64,000 nucleotides of DNA from Dysgonamonadaceae bacterium (GTDB taxonomy: Bacteria > Bacteroidota > Bacteroidia > Bacteroidales > Azobacteroidaceae). Location: assembly GCA_031272075.1 (NCBI GenBank), contig JAISUK010000067.1, positions 1 through 64,000 on the forward strand, given 5' to 3'. Numbering within the stretch: the first letter of the stretch is position 1; each line of letters starts with the position of its first letter. The translations under genes were made by a program, and so were the position numbers. Positions 18,400 through 25,863 of the stretch are shown piece after piece. The notes under the pieces were generated by a model that saw only the letters and a list, made by a program, of their open reading frames with translations, did no database searches and had not been told where the DNA came from.

Positions 18400-18407
18400 T
18401 ACATTTG
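18400..18407 (+). promoter_or_regulatory. Possible -7 box for the beta-barrel gene
   Basis: TACATTTG fits TAnnTTTG. A transcript from here would carry the 93-bp element (18441-18533) as its leader. No -33 box at the right spacing is seen. The rest of the 296-base gap 18232-18527 is A/T-rich without another signal. Confidence 0.4.
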
Positions 18408-18440
18408 ATGTGTGTTCAAAATTTTAATTACTAACGTATG

Positions 18441-18533
18441 TAACGAGCATGATTTTCAAACATTCAAGTGGATGACTATAAAGACATGCGAGTTCCATAC
18501 GACTTTTTAAAAACAAATTATTGACGTATGAAA
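18441..18533 (+). repeat. Dispersed 93-bp intergenic element, copy A
   Basis: This stretch aligns without gaps to 55869-55961 read on the minus strand, with about 79 of 93 identical positions by hand. It starts TAACGAGCATGATTTTCAAA and ends TTATTGACGTATGAAA. CATACG (18496-18501) can pair with CGTATG (18525-18530), closing a stem of six pairs or more. That 3' arm contains the ATG (18528) of the following gene. A third ACGTATG at 18434-18440 could compete for CATACG. It could be a cis-acting RNA leader or the remnant of a small mobile repeat. Confidence 0.75.
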
Positions 18534-19109
18534 AGGGTTATTTCTATCGTAGCACTATGCTTCTTGCTTTGCATGGCTTCATTGCAAGCCCAGATCCGCT
18601 TCGGGATACGGGCAGGGGTGAATATTGCCAACATTTCCAATATTTCGGAAAGCACGCTCTCCCCGGATAATATCAACGGGTTTCAGGCTGGCGCCCTCTT
18701 GGAATGTTTCATCCTGAACAATCTCGGATTCGATGTGGCCGCCCTTTATTCACAACGGGGCATCAAGATCAACGAGATCCAAATCAACAAACATGTCGGT
18801 TATCTGGACATTCCGGCCAATCTGAAGATGAAACTGGATGTCTTTGAGAGTGTGAAACCCTACGTCGCGGCAGGCCCGTATATCAGTTTCAACCTGGCGT
18901 CGTCGAAGGTATCCGAACAGTGGAAAGCCAAGAGCTTCGGCGCAGGTGTCAATGTCGGTGCAGGCATTGAGCTGATCAATCACTTGCAGGTGGGACTCAA
19001 TTACGGCCTCAGCCTGACGGACGATTACAGCACCATCAAAGACACCGCCGTCAAAGACCTGAAAGCCAAGAGTAGGACCTGGTCGCTGGTCGCTACCTTT
19101 TTGTTCTGA
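18528..19109 (+). CDS. Outer membrane beta-barrel protein
   Basis: This 193-residue protein has a Sec signal (MKRVISIVALCFLLCMASLQ, then AQ) followed by alternating hydrophobic and polar strands typical of the PorT/OMP_b-brl_2 family: IRFGIRAGVNIANI, FQAGALLECFIL, YLDIPANLKMKLD, VKPYVAAGPYISFNL and a C-terminal TWSLVATFLF. The final aromatic residue is expected for barrel insertion by BamA. Its ligand is unknown. The start codon lies inside the 3' end of the 93-bp repeated element, so translation may be controlled by that element. terC starts four bases after its stop, suggesting cotranscription. Confidence 0.85.
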   Translation: MKRVISIVALCFLLCMASLQAQIRFGIRAGVNIANISNISESTLSPDNINGFQAGALLECFILNNLGFDVAALYSQRGIKINEIQINKHVGYLDIPANLKMKLDVFESVKPYVAAGPYISFNLASSKVSEQWKAKSFGAGVNVGAGIELINHLQVGLNYGLSLTDDYSTIKDTAVKDLKAKSRTWSLVATFLF

Positions 19110-19113
19110 TCAA

Positions 19114-19899
19114 ATGATACACAATCTGGTATTGAATCCCGATTCGTGGATGGCGTTTCTGACGCTGGTATTTCTGGAAGTGGTGTTGGGAATCGACAAC
19201 ATCATTTTCCTGACGATCATGGCCAATAAAGCGCCGAAAGCACAACAGGCGAAAGTACGCAATATCGGGCTGCTGCTGGCCATGCTGGGCCGCATCCTCC
19301 TGTTGTTCGGCGTATCGTTCCTGATTAAGTTGACAAAGCCATTGTACACATTCGACAGTGAATGGCTGTCGTTCATCGTCAACGGACAAAGTGTCATCAT
19401 CCTGCTGGGCGGTTTGTTCCTGCTGTATAAAAGCGTGAGCGAAATTCATCACAAACTGGAAGGGAGAGACGAACTGCGGGTCGTGAAATCCAACAAGCGG
19501 GGCATCGCAATGATTCTGACGCAGATCCTGTTGCTCGACCTGGTTTTTTCCATCGACAGTGTGTTGACAGCCATCGGAATGGTCAGTTTTAAGGAATTTG
19601 GCTATGGCGGCGCCATGGTGATCATGATTACCGCCATCGTGGTGACGGTAGGCATCATGCTGTTTTTCTCCGCGCCGGTCAGCAAGTTTGTCAACAATCA
19701 TCCGACGATACAGATGCTTGCGCTGTCGTTCCTGATTCTGATAGGAGTTACATTGCTGGTCGAAGCAGGCCACCTGGCGCACCTCACCGTGCTGGGCAAT
19801 CCCATCGGTGAGATCCCGAAAGGGTACATCTACTTTGCGATCCTGTTTTCGTTGGGAGTCGAGACACTCAACTTAAGGATTGCCAAGAAAAAGAAATGA
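19114..19899 (+). CDS. TerC family membrane protein
   Basis: This 261-residue integral membrane protein has about seven hydrophobic helices and the two hallmark acidic motifs of the TerC/Alx/YkoY family: VLGIDNIIFLTIM in the first helix and DLVFSIDSVLTAIGM in the middle. Members export manganese or help load metals on secreted enzymes, and some are linked to tellurite resistance. Which role applies here is not visible. A hydrophilic loop with SEIHHKLEGRDE separates the halves. It lies four bases after the beta-barrel gene. No yybP-ykoY manganese riboswitch was recognised upstream. Confidence 0.92.
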   Translation: MIHNLVLNPDSWMAFLTLVFLEVVLGIDNIIFLTIMANKAPKAQQAKVRNIGLLLAMLGRILLLFGVSFLIKLTKPLYTFDSEWLSFIVNGQSVIILLGGLFLLYKSVSEIHHKLEGRDELRVVKSNKRGIAMILTQILLLDLVFSIDSVLTAIGMVSFKEFGYGGAMVIMITAIVVTVGIMLFFSAPVSKFVNNHPTIQMLALSFLILIGVTLLVEAGHLAHLTVLGNPIGEIPKGYIYFAILFSLGVETLNLRIAKKKK

Positions 19900-19904
19900 C
19901 TCGG

Positions 19905-20294
19905 TTACTTTATTTTCGTAAAAACGATCGTATCGTCATCATTTTCGATAAACGTCATTTTATTTCCGTTGACCGTGCCGGTGGCAGTCGCCGTTTCGCC
20001 GTCATCGTAGGTGAGTGTGAGGGTCACTTTCGGCGCTTTGTAGGTGTAGGTGAAAGACTCAGAATCGGTTTCCTTTTCTTCTGTTCCGCCGTAAGTCCAG
20101 TAATATTCAGTGACAATCGTGCCTTTTCCGTTGGACTTAAAGTTAAGAGTCATCACAGTCGTCCCGTCATCTGTCGTAGTGTTCGACCACGAAGTGCCGG
20201 ATAATTCATCGTCGTCATCCTTGTCGCAACCGGTGAATCCAACAGTCAGTGTGATCGCCAATAGTGCGATCATCCAAAATTTTGCTCGTTTCAT
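19905..20294 (-). CDS. Small lipocalin-like lipoprotein
   Basis: This protein of about 129 residues begins with a lipoprotein signal (MIALLAITLTVGFTGC) followed by an acidic DKDDDDEL linker. The rest, SGTSWSNTTTDDGTTVMTLN to TGTVNGNKMTF, reads as a run of beta strands like the lipocalin-like or META-type small lipoproteins of Bacteroidota. The start was moved to MKRAKFWMI (20294) because the longer ORF-track start has no signal and includes promoter sequence. A TAACTTTG box lies at 20410-20403. The gene converges on terC with five bases between stops. No function can be assigned. Confidence 0.75.
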   Translation of the reverse strand: MKRAKFWMIALLAITLTVGFTGCDKDDDDELSGTSWSNTTTDDGTTVMTLNFKSNGKGTIVTEYYWTYGGTEEKETDSESFTYTYKAPKVTLTLTYDDGETATATGTVNGNKMTFIENDDDTIVFTKIK

Positions 20295-20402
20295 GCTTTT
20301 TTTGTTTGTTTTAATGGATATTTCATCTCTCGAAGAAATGGAATATCCGGATAATAGTGAATAAATATTACGATAAAAAGTTAAAAATTTTACTTTGTGG
20401 CG

Positions 20403-20431
20403 CAAAGTTAAGGTATTATTTATGATAACAA
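20403..20431 (-). promoter_or_regulatory. Promoter of the small lipoprotein gene
   Basis: TAACTTTG on the minus strand (20410-20403) with TTG at 20431-20429, 18 bases upstream, slightly short of the usual 19-21. The leader would be about 100 bases. Confidence 0.5.
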
Positions 20432-20457
20432 TGATTTTTGTATAAAAATTTTAACTT

Positions 20458-21681
20458 TCAGGAAAATATGAGCCTGAACAACTTATTTTCTTCCAGCACT
20501 TCGTTGGCTATCTCCAGCAAAAGGGACGCGGAGAGGTCGTCGATCATCCTGTAAACTTGCGGCAAGTCATTGTATTTATTCAAATGCAAAAACGATTTTG
20601 CAATGCTAAGAGCGACATTTTCGCGGTGTTCAGCCGAGATGCCGAGCTGTCCTTTCAGTTGTTTTTTTGCCGTCGATAGGCGGGCAGTGCTCAATTTTTC
20701 CGTTCTGAGTCTGCGTAGTTCTTTGTAAGTCAAGTCGATGCAACGGTCTTTCGATTGGTGGTCACATCCGAAGTAGATACTGATGACGCCGGTGTCGGAA
20801 TAGGCGGTGTAGCCGGATTCTACCGTATACACCAGGCCGTAGCGCTCGCGGAGCGTCAGGTTGAGGCGGCTGTTCATTCCGGGTCCGCCCAGCAGGTTGT
20901 TCAAGAGATACAGCCCGGTCTTTTTGTCATCACGCATATCGTAGGCTTTGGCGCCGATCATCACATGGGTTTGATGCAGCTTCTTGTTTATTTCCGATTG
21001 TCGCGTGCAATTCAGTTCGGGAATCAGGCGAGGTGCGCGAGCGACGGAGAGCGGGGGTGGTTCCGGCAGGTATTTGGACAGCATCGCGACCAGTTTTTTC
21101 AACGGTGTAGCGCCATAGCAGAAGAAGATCATGTTGTCGGGTTGGTAAAAATGATGAAAGAAGCGGACGCACTGTTCCCGATTGAAGGTTTTCAATGTCT
21201 TTTTCTCACCCAAGATGTGGTGTCCGAGTGCATGACCGTCGAAAATCAGGTTTTCAAAATCGTCAAATATCAACTCCGAAGGACTGTCCTTGTATAAATT
21301 GATTTCATCCAGCACCACTTCTTTCTCTTTTCTGATTTCATTTTCAGGGAATTGGGAAGCGCTGACGATGTCGGCCAGGAGTTCCACGGCGCGTTCCGTA
21401 TCGTTGTTCAACGAGACAGTGTAGATAAATGTCTCTTCTTTGGTGGTATAGGCATTGAGTTCTCCCCCCACATTTTCCATCCGGTTCAGGATATGGCAGG
21501 CCTTGCGTTTTTTCGTACCCTTATAAAGCAGGTGTTCCACCAGGTGAGTCAATCCATATTCTGCGGGCGCTTCGTCGCGCGCACCGGCATTGATGGCAAA
21601 TCCGCAATACGATACCGGATTGTTGGATGGAATATGGATCATTCTGAGGCCATTTGAAAAGGAATATACTTCCGCTTGCAT
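20458..21681 (-). CDS. M16 family zinc metallopeptidase
   Basis: This 407-residue peptidase of the insulinase/pitrilysin family carries the inverted zinc motif HLVEH at residues 46-50, with the downstream acidic ligand expected in NRMENVGGELNAYTTKEETFI. The second half holds the R/Y substrate-binding pair in LLGGPGMNSRLNLTLRERYGLVYTV. It has one N-terminal active lobe and one inactive lobe, the size of bacterial PqqL/YmxG-like enzymes. No signal peptide is seen, so it is probably cytoplasmic. A TAATTTTG box at 21714-21707 lies 25 bases upstream, divergent from the sugar isomerase gene. The substrate is unknown. Confidence 0.9.
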   Translation of the reverse strand: MQAEVYSFSNGLRMIHIPSNNPVSYCGFAINAGARDEAPAEYGLTHLVEHLLYKGTKKRKACHILNRMENVGGELNAYTTKEETFIYTVSLNNDTERAVELLADIVSASQFPENEIRKEKEVVLDEINLYKDSPSELIFDDFENLIFDGHALGHHILGEKKTLKTFNREQCVRFFHHFYQPDNMIFFCYGATPLKKLVAMLSKYLPEPPPLSVARAPRLIPELNCTRQSEINKKLHQTHVMIGAKAYDMRDDKKTGLYLLNNLLGGPGMNSRLNLTLRERYGLVYTVESGYTAYSDTGVISIYFGCDHQSKDRCIDLTYKELRRLRTEKLSTARLSTAKKQLKGQLGISAEHRENVALSIAKSFLHLNKYNDLPQVYRMIDDLSASLLLEIANEVLEENKLFRLIFS

Positions 21682-21706
21682 AGATTTTTTTAATTTTTCG
21701 AGCGTA

Positions 21707-21730
21707 CAAAATTATAAAAATATACCTTTG
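21707..21730. promoter_or_regulatory. Divergent -7 boxes (M16 peptidase / sugar isomerase)
   Basis: TAATTTTG reads leftward at 21714-21707 and TACCTTTG rightward at 21723-21730. The two promoters nearly abut, so binding at one may affect the other. No firm -33 boxes were found. Confidence 0.5.
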
Positions 21731-21778
21731 CACGAAATAGCCTTGATAAAATATCACAAGGAATAATGTGTAGATTGT

Positions 21779-22393
21779 ATGATTAATAGTCTGAAAGAGA
21801 TAGTAAAAAAAGAATCGGAAGCCATCCTGAATATCCCATTGACAGCCGATTACGATCGGGCTGTCGGGTTGATCATCGAACAGGTTCATCGGAAGAAAGG
21901 CAAATTGGTGACCAGCGGCATGGGGAAAGCCGGACAGATAGCGTCGAACATTGCGACCACATTCAGTTCCACGGGCACCAGTTCCTGTTTCCTGCATCCC
22001 AGCGAAGCGCAACACGGCGATTTGGGCATCTTGCGCGAAAACGACCTGATGTTGCTGATTTCCAATTCGGGCAAGACCCGCGAAATTGTCGAACTGGTTG
22101 ACTTGGCGCGCGGGCTGATCCCGACCATCCGTTTTATCGTGATCACCGGTAACGAAGACAGTCCGCTCGCCCGGCTGGCGGATGTATGCCTTCCGACCGG
22201 CAACCCGAAAGAAGTCTGCGTGTTGGGATTGACGCCGACTACTTCTACCACAGTGATGACGGTGATCGGAGATTTGTTGGTGGTGGAGACGATGAAGCGG
22301 ATTGATTTTACGATTGAAGATTATGCCAAGCGGCATCATGGCGGCTATCTGGGAGTGCTCTCCCGCCAACAATGCGGCAACCGATTAAAATAA
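21779..22393 (+). CDS. kdsD: Single-domain arabinose-5-phosphate isomerase (SIS family)
   Basis: This 204-residue protein is a lone SIS domain. Motifs VTSGMGKAGQIASNIATTF, FLHPSEAQHGDLGIL, LLISNSGKTREIVEL and TPTTSTTVMTVIGDLLVV match KdsD/KpsF/GutQ enzymes, which interconvert ribulose 5-phosphate and arabinose 5-phosphate for KDO and lipopolysaccharide core synthesis. Canonical KdsD has an additional tandem CBS pair (about 320 residues); it is absent here. A single-domain isomerase of this kind is known from Bacteroides fragilis. A PfkB-type kinase begins 14 bases after the stop, suggesting a joint role in sugar phosphate supply. The symbol is by family; activity on other ketose phosphates is possible. 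Confidence 0.82.
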   Translation: MINSLKEIVKKESEAILNIPLTADYDRAVGLIIEQVHRKKGKLVTSGMGKAGQIASNIATTFSSTGTSSCFLHPSEAQHGDLGILRENDLMLLISNSGKTREIVELVDLARGLIPTIRFIVITGNEDSPLARLADVCLPTGNPKEVCVLGLTPTTSTTVMTVIGDLLVVETMKRIDFTIEDYAKRHHGGYLGVLSRQQCGNRLK

Positions 22394-22407
22394 ATAATTG
22401 CAAAAAG

Positions 22408-23328
22408 ATGAGAAAAATTTTCGGTATCGGAGAAACGATCTGCGATATTATTTTCAAAGACAATCAGCCTTTCAGGGCTGTTCCGGGCGGATCTACGTTT
22501 AATTGCCTGATATCGCTGGGGAGATTAAATCTTCCGGTGTCGTTTATCAGCGAAATAGGAAAAGACAAGATCGGATCCTTCATCAAATCCTTCATGGAGG
22601 AGAATAACCTGTCGACGGAATACATTGATTTTTTTGAAGACGGCAATTCGCCCGTCGCGTTGGCATTCCTGGATAATGAGAAAAAGGTGGAATATACTTT
22701 CTACCGCAATTTCCCCGAATCACGCCTGAATATTGACTTCCCGACGACACAAAAAGAGGATCTGCTGGTTTTGAGTTCATATTATGCGGTGAATCCGGTA
22801 TTGCGGGAACGGTTTTTCGGCTTTTTGCAGCAAGCTGCCGAACGCGGGACGATCATTTACTACGATATCAATTTCAGAAAAGCCCATGCCCATGAACGCA
22901 TCAAGCTGATGTCGCTGTTTCTTGAGAATTTTGAACTTTCCGACATCATCCGTTGCTCCGACGAAGACTTGGAGACATTGTATCCGGGGAAATCCATCGA
23001 TTCAATCTACCGCGATCATATCTCGTTTTATTGCCGAAATGTCATTGTCACCCAAGGGCCGCAAAATGTTTTGCTGAAAACCGGTCGTTTCGATAAGCAA
23101 TACGAAATCAAACCGTTGCACCCGGTCAGCGCTATCGGCGCCGGTGATAGTTTCAATGCGGGATTGATCTACGGAATCATGAAATACAACTATACCAAAG
23201 AACAGCTCACCCGGCTGGAGGAGAAAGAATGGGACGGGCTAATTGCGCTGGCTATCCAATTTGCTTCCGAAGTCTGTATGTCGCTGGACAATTATATCTC
23301 CCCGGCGTTTGCGTCGTCGCTGTTGTAA
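22408..23328 (+). CDS. PfkB family carbohydrate kinase
   Basis: This protein of about 306 residues is a ribokinase-fold sugar kinase, probably a fructokinase. The N-terminus MRKIFGIGETICDIIF and the following VPGGSTFNCLISLGRL give the substrate-binding region. The catalytic base and anion hole sit in SAIGAGDSFNAGLIYGIM near residue 250. The sugar phosphorylated cannot be read from the sequence. The start was placed at the internal ATG 22408 because this aligns with PfkB family N-termini; the longer frame overlaps the isomerase gene. It is 14 bases downstream of the SIS isomerase gene and very likely cotranscribed with it. Confidence 0.87.
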   Translation: MRKIFGIGETICDIIFKDNQPFRAVPGGSTFNCLISLGRLNLPVSFISEIGKDKIGSFIKSFMEENNLSTEYIDFFEDGNSPVALAFLDNEKKVEYTFYRNFPESRLNIDFPTTQKEDLLVLSSYYAVNPVLRERFFGFLQQAAERGTIIYYDINFRKAHAHERIKLMSLFLENFELSDIIRCSDEDLETLYPGKSIDSIYRDHISFYCRNVIVTQGPQNVLLKTGRFDKQYEIKPLHPVSAIGAGDSFNAGLIYGIMKYNYTKEQLTRLEEKEWDGLIALAIQFASEVCMSLDNYISPAFASSLL

Positions 23329-23387
23329 GTAAACTATGCTCAGGAGAGGTCTTTTTTCCGAATCCGTATAATTTTATTCCCCGCCTT

Positions 23388-23786
23388 TCAACCGCATCCC
23401 AGCTTCGCCGTGATGTCGTCTGCAATTTTCTGAAATTCGTGCGGCTGCAGTGCCAGTTTCGGACCGCCGAAGTGTATGTCGGATTCTTTGTTGAGCGGGA
23501 TGAGGTGGATATGGGCATGGGGGATTTCCAGTCCGATGACAGCCACGCCGACCCGTTTACAGGGAATAGCGTCCTTGAGAGCGACGGCAATCCTTTTTGC
23601 AAAGACAATCATCTCGCCCAAAGTATCGTCTTCCAGGTCGAAAATATAGTCTTTTTCTGTTTTGGGGACGACCAGCGTGTGCCCTTTCGTCAAAGGATTG
23701 ATATCCAGGAAAGCAAAAAAATGTTCGTTTTCCGCGATTTTGTAACATGGGATTTCGCCCGTGATAATTCTGCTGAAGATGGTCAT
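23388..23786 (-). CDS. HIT family nucleotide-binding protein
   Basis: This 132-residue protein carries the histidine triad H90-A-H92-I-H94-L (PHAHIHLIP), the catalytic centre of the HIT/Hint superfamily, which hydrolyses nucleoside phosphoramidates or dinucleotides such as AMP-lysine adducts. The N-terminal SRIITGEIPCYKIAEN and LDINPLTKGHTLVVPK are typical of bacterial Hint-type proteins. It is cytoplasmic and of usual length. It lies 60 bases downstream of greA on the same strand, an arrangement I recall from other Bacteroidota, and may share its transcript. Confidence 0.93.
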   Translation of the reverse strand: MTIFSRIITGEIPCYKIAENEHFFAFLDINPLTKGHTLVVPKTEKDYIFDLEDDTLGEMIVFAKRIAVALKDAIPCKRVGVAVIGLEIPHAHIHLIPLNKESDIHFGGPKLALQPHEFQKIADDITAKLGCG

Positions 23787-23846
23787 AGCTATATATTTAT
23801 TAGGGTATTAAACCAAATGTTGTTTGAGAGGTCAGTAATGTAGAGA

Positions 23847-24317
23847 TTAGATTGAGATCTCCAGAATTTCGAAAGAAATAACGCCCGACGGCACTGTAAT
23901 TGCTACATTGTCGCCAACTTTCTTTCCCAGCAATCCTTTCCCGATAGGCGTATTGACGGCGATTTTCCCTTCTTTCAGGTTCGCTTCGTTTTCCGCCACG
24001 AGGGTATATTCCATTTGTTGGTTATTATTCAGATTCCTGATTTTCACCTTATTCAAGATTTGGACAATATCGGTAGAGATCTGACTTTCATTAATCAGAC
24101 GAGCGTTGGCTATCAGGCCTTTCAATTGGGCAATCTTTGATTCGAGAATGCCCTGGGCTTCTTTCGCAGCGTCGTATTCGGCGTTTTCCGACAGGTCTCC
24201 CTTATCGCGCGCTTCTGCTATTTGTCTCGATATTTCCGGACGTTTTACTGTTTCAAGATAACCGACTTCTTCAAGTAATTTTCTGTATCCATCTTCAGTC
24301 ATGTAACTTATTGCCAT
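23847..24317 (-). CDS. greA: Transcription elongation factor GreA
   Basis: GreA (156 residues) rescues backtracked RNA polymerase by stimulating cleavage of the nascent transcript. The N-terminal coiled coil carries the catalytic tip acidic residues in DLSENAEYDAAKE, and the C-terminal FKBP-like domain ends in TPIGKGLLGKKVGDNV and GVISFEILEI. The length is standard. Upstream, a TACCTTTG box at 24450-24443 precedes a strong hairpin (24382-24417), so the likely leader contains a terminator-like structure. In E. coli the greA leader also has such a hairpin, which causes premature termination and makes the GraL RNAs. Here this is only an analogy. A HIT gene follows. Confidence 0.95.
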   Translation of the reverse strand: MAISYMTEDGYRKLLEEVGYLETVKRPEISRQIAEARDKGDLSENAEYDAAKEAQGILESKIAQLKGLIANARLINESQISTDIVQILNKVKIRNLNNNQQMEYTLVAENEANLKEGKIAVNTPIGKGLLGKKVGDNVAITVPSGVISFEILEISI

Positions 24318-24381
24318 AATAGATTACTTTTTTATAACATTTTTCTTTTTATTGTTTGGAACTATACAATGCAAAGGCGAC

Positions 24382-24417
24382 AAAAAGAGTTCCGGTCTGG
24401 AGGCCGGAACTCTTTTT
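24382..24417 (-). terminator. Strong bidirectional terminator hairpin before greA
   Basis: AAAAAGAGTTCCGG (24382-24395) and CCGGAACTCTTTTT (24404-24417) form a perfect 14-bp inverted repeat with an 8-base loop, giving U-tracts on both strands. It ends transcripts from the thioredoxin-like gene (24495-25652). If the greA promoter is at 24443-24450, it also lies within the greA leader, 64 bases before the start codon. Confidence 0.85.
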
Positions 24418-24442
24418 GCCTTTCTGCGGTATAGATAACCTA

Positions 24443-24450
24443 CAAAGGTA
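24443..24450 (-). promoter_or_regulatory. Probable greA -7 box
   Basis: TACCTTTG on the minus strand, between the upstream gene stop and the hairpin. No -33 box at 19-21 bases is clear, so the call is tentative. A weaker CGCCTTTG lies downstream of the hairpin at about 24380-24373. Confidence 0.4.
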
Positions 24451-24494
24451 TATTTTTTTTACCAACTAAAAAAATAAGACCGGATTTTTTTCAA

Positions 24495-25652
24495 TTATTT
24501 CAGAAATTCGCCGACTTCTTTCTCCAAATTATTGGTTGATTCGAGGCGTTTCACGATCTCTCCTTCGCTGTTCATGACGAAGGTAGTAGGCAAGTTTTTG
24601 ACATTGTAACTGACGGCAACCTTGGAATAGACGGATGCCGGATCGTGCACGCAAATCCAGGGCAAATTTACGGCTGCGTTCTTCCAGAAATGTTCATCCG
24701 TATCCAACGAAATCTGATAAATCTCCAGCGGTTGGCGCTTGTGCTTTTCATAAAATTCCGCCAGTGCAATGTTGTGCACAGGCGATTCTTTCATTTGATA
24801 AGCAGTAAAATCGATCAACGTCACCTTCCCGCGACACGATTCCGAGAGCGAAACCTGCTGGTCTTTGATGTCAGGCAATTTGATCTCAAAATGTGCGACG
24901 GCATCCGTCACGGTATATTCGAGCGGTCGTTCTCCACGGATGGATTTCAAGGCGCGCAATGCCAGGTTGTACAGGTGCTTCGAGCGAATGGCGTTCGGGA
25001 AATACTGATTCCAGCTGGTAGCTACCGCGCCGAACACTTTATAATCTTCCTTGTTGAAAGGATCGAAAATCAGCATCCCGTTAATTTGTTGAAACAGTGC
25101 AAAATAGGCCGACATCGATTTTGGGTTGGCGTAGATATACGCTTTGGCCTTGTCCTTGTATTCATTGAGCGCCTGCGTGACCTGTTCCTGGTATTGGTCG
25201 ACCGTGATTTGCCCCTCGTTATACGAATTTTGGAGCTTGTTGTATTCGATGCTCGCTTTGAGTTGCAACAGCGTAAGTTCCTTTACATTAATACAATCGT
25301 CCGACCCGTCTATGGAATAATCCTGGGCGAAATTGCTGCCGTCGGCCTGTATGTTGACGGTTTCGGTGCTGTCGACGGGAATATTGATCAACTGACCGCC
25401 CAGCCGCAAGCGGTAGAAATCGGATTCTCCGCTGTTTTGATGTTTGAACCGGAAGTTTCCCGATTCTCCGAGTTTCAAGGAATCCATCAGTTGTATGTCG
25501 CCGATGCGGACATGTTCAAGAAAGAGGGTCTTGTCTTTTGCATTTTTCACATTCCCTTCGATGGTAAAAGTATCGTTTTTATTGCAGGAAATGAAAAAGC
25601 ACGATAAGACAAAAAAAATCGTTTTAAACTTTGCTGTTGATCTTTTAGTCAT
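24495..25652 (-). CDS. Thioredoxin-fold (TlpA-like) lipoprotein lacking the CxxC motif
   Basis: This 385-residue protein has a lipoprotein signal (FVLSCFFISCNKN), an N-terminal DUF4369-like beta domain (FTIEGNVKNAKDKTLFLEHV), a helical middle, and a C-terminal thioredoxin fold. This is the plan of the many TlpA/ResA-like lipoproteins of Bacteroidota. The fold is visible in GKVTLIDFTAYQM and VKNLPTTFVMNSEGEIV, where the cis-proline is kept. At the active site, where FWATWCxPC is expected, it reads FTAYQMKESP, with neither cysteine. It therefore cannot do thiol-disulfide exchange the usual way and may bind or sense instead. A TATCTTTG box at 25709-25702 precedes it. Confidence 0.85.
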   Translation of the reverse strand: MTKRSTAKFKTIFFVLSCFFISCNKNDTFTIEGNVKNAKDKTLFLEHVRIGDIQLMDSLKLGESGNFRFKHQNSGESDFYRLRLGGQLINIPVDSTETVNIQADGSNFAQDYSIDGSDDCINVKELTLLQLKASIEYNKLQNSYNEGQITVDQYQEQVTQALNEYKDKAKAYIYANPKSMSAYFALFQQINGMLIFDPFNKEDYKVFGAVATSWNQYFPNAIRSKHLYNLALRALKSIRGERPLEYTVTDAVAHFEIKLPDIKDQQVSLSESCRGKVTLIDFTAYQMKESPVHNIALAEFYEKHKRQPLEIYQISLDTDEHFWKNAAVNLPWICVHDPASVYSKVAVSYNVKNLPTTFVMNSEGEIVKRLESTNNLEKEVGEFLK

Positions 25653-25701
25653 ATAATATATTAGCTAAATTACTGTTTGATATATCAATTTCGATATCTC
25701 G

Positions 25702-25822
25702 CAAAGATACGACTTTTAACGCATATATACCCCATTTTTAATTGGAAATCGCTAAAAAAATACGGAAAAAGTATTTTTATTTGATCTACGCAATCTTAAC
25801 TGAAAGTTTTTCTTTACCTTTG
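25702..25822. promoter_or_regulatory. Divergent -7 boxes (thioredoxin-like lipoprotein / pnp)
   Basis: TATCTTTG reads leftward at 25709-25702 and TACCTTTG rightward at 25815-25822, the latter 41 bases before the pnp start. The 211-base gap between the genes is A/T-rich and shows no other signal. Confidence 0.5.
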
Positions 25823-25863
25823 CACGATTTTTATGTAGAAAAAGAAATTTAGAAAGATTATTT

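Noticed and set aside
24645-25607. 320-aa plus-strand ORF
   Set aside because: Antisense to the thioredoxin-fold lipoprotein gene; no domain, signal peptide or promoter.
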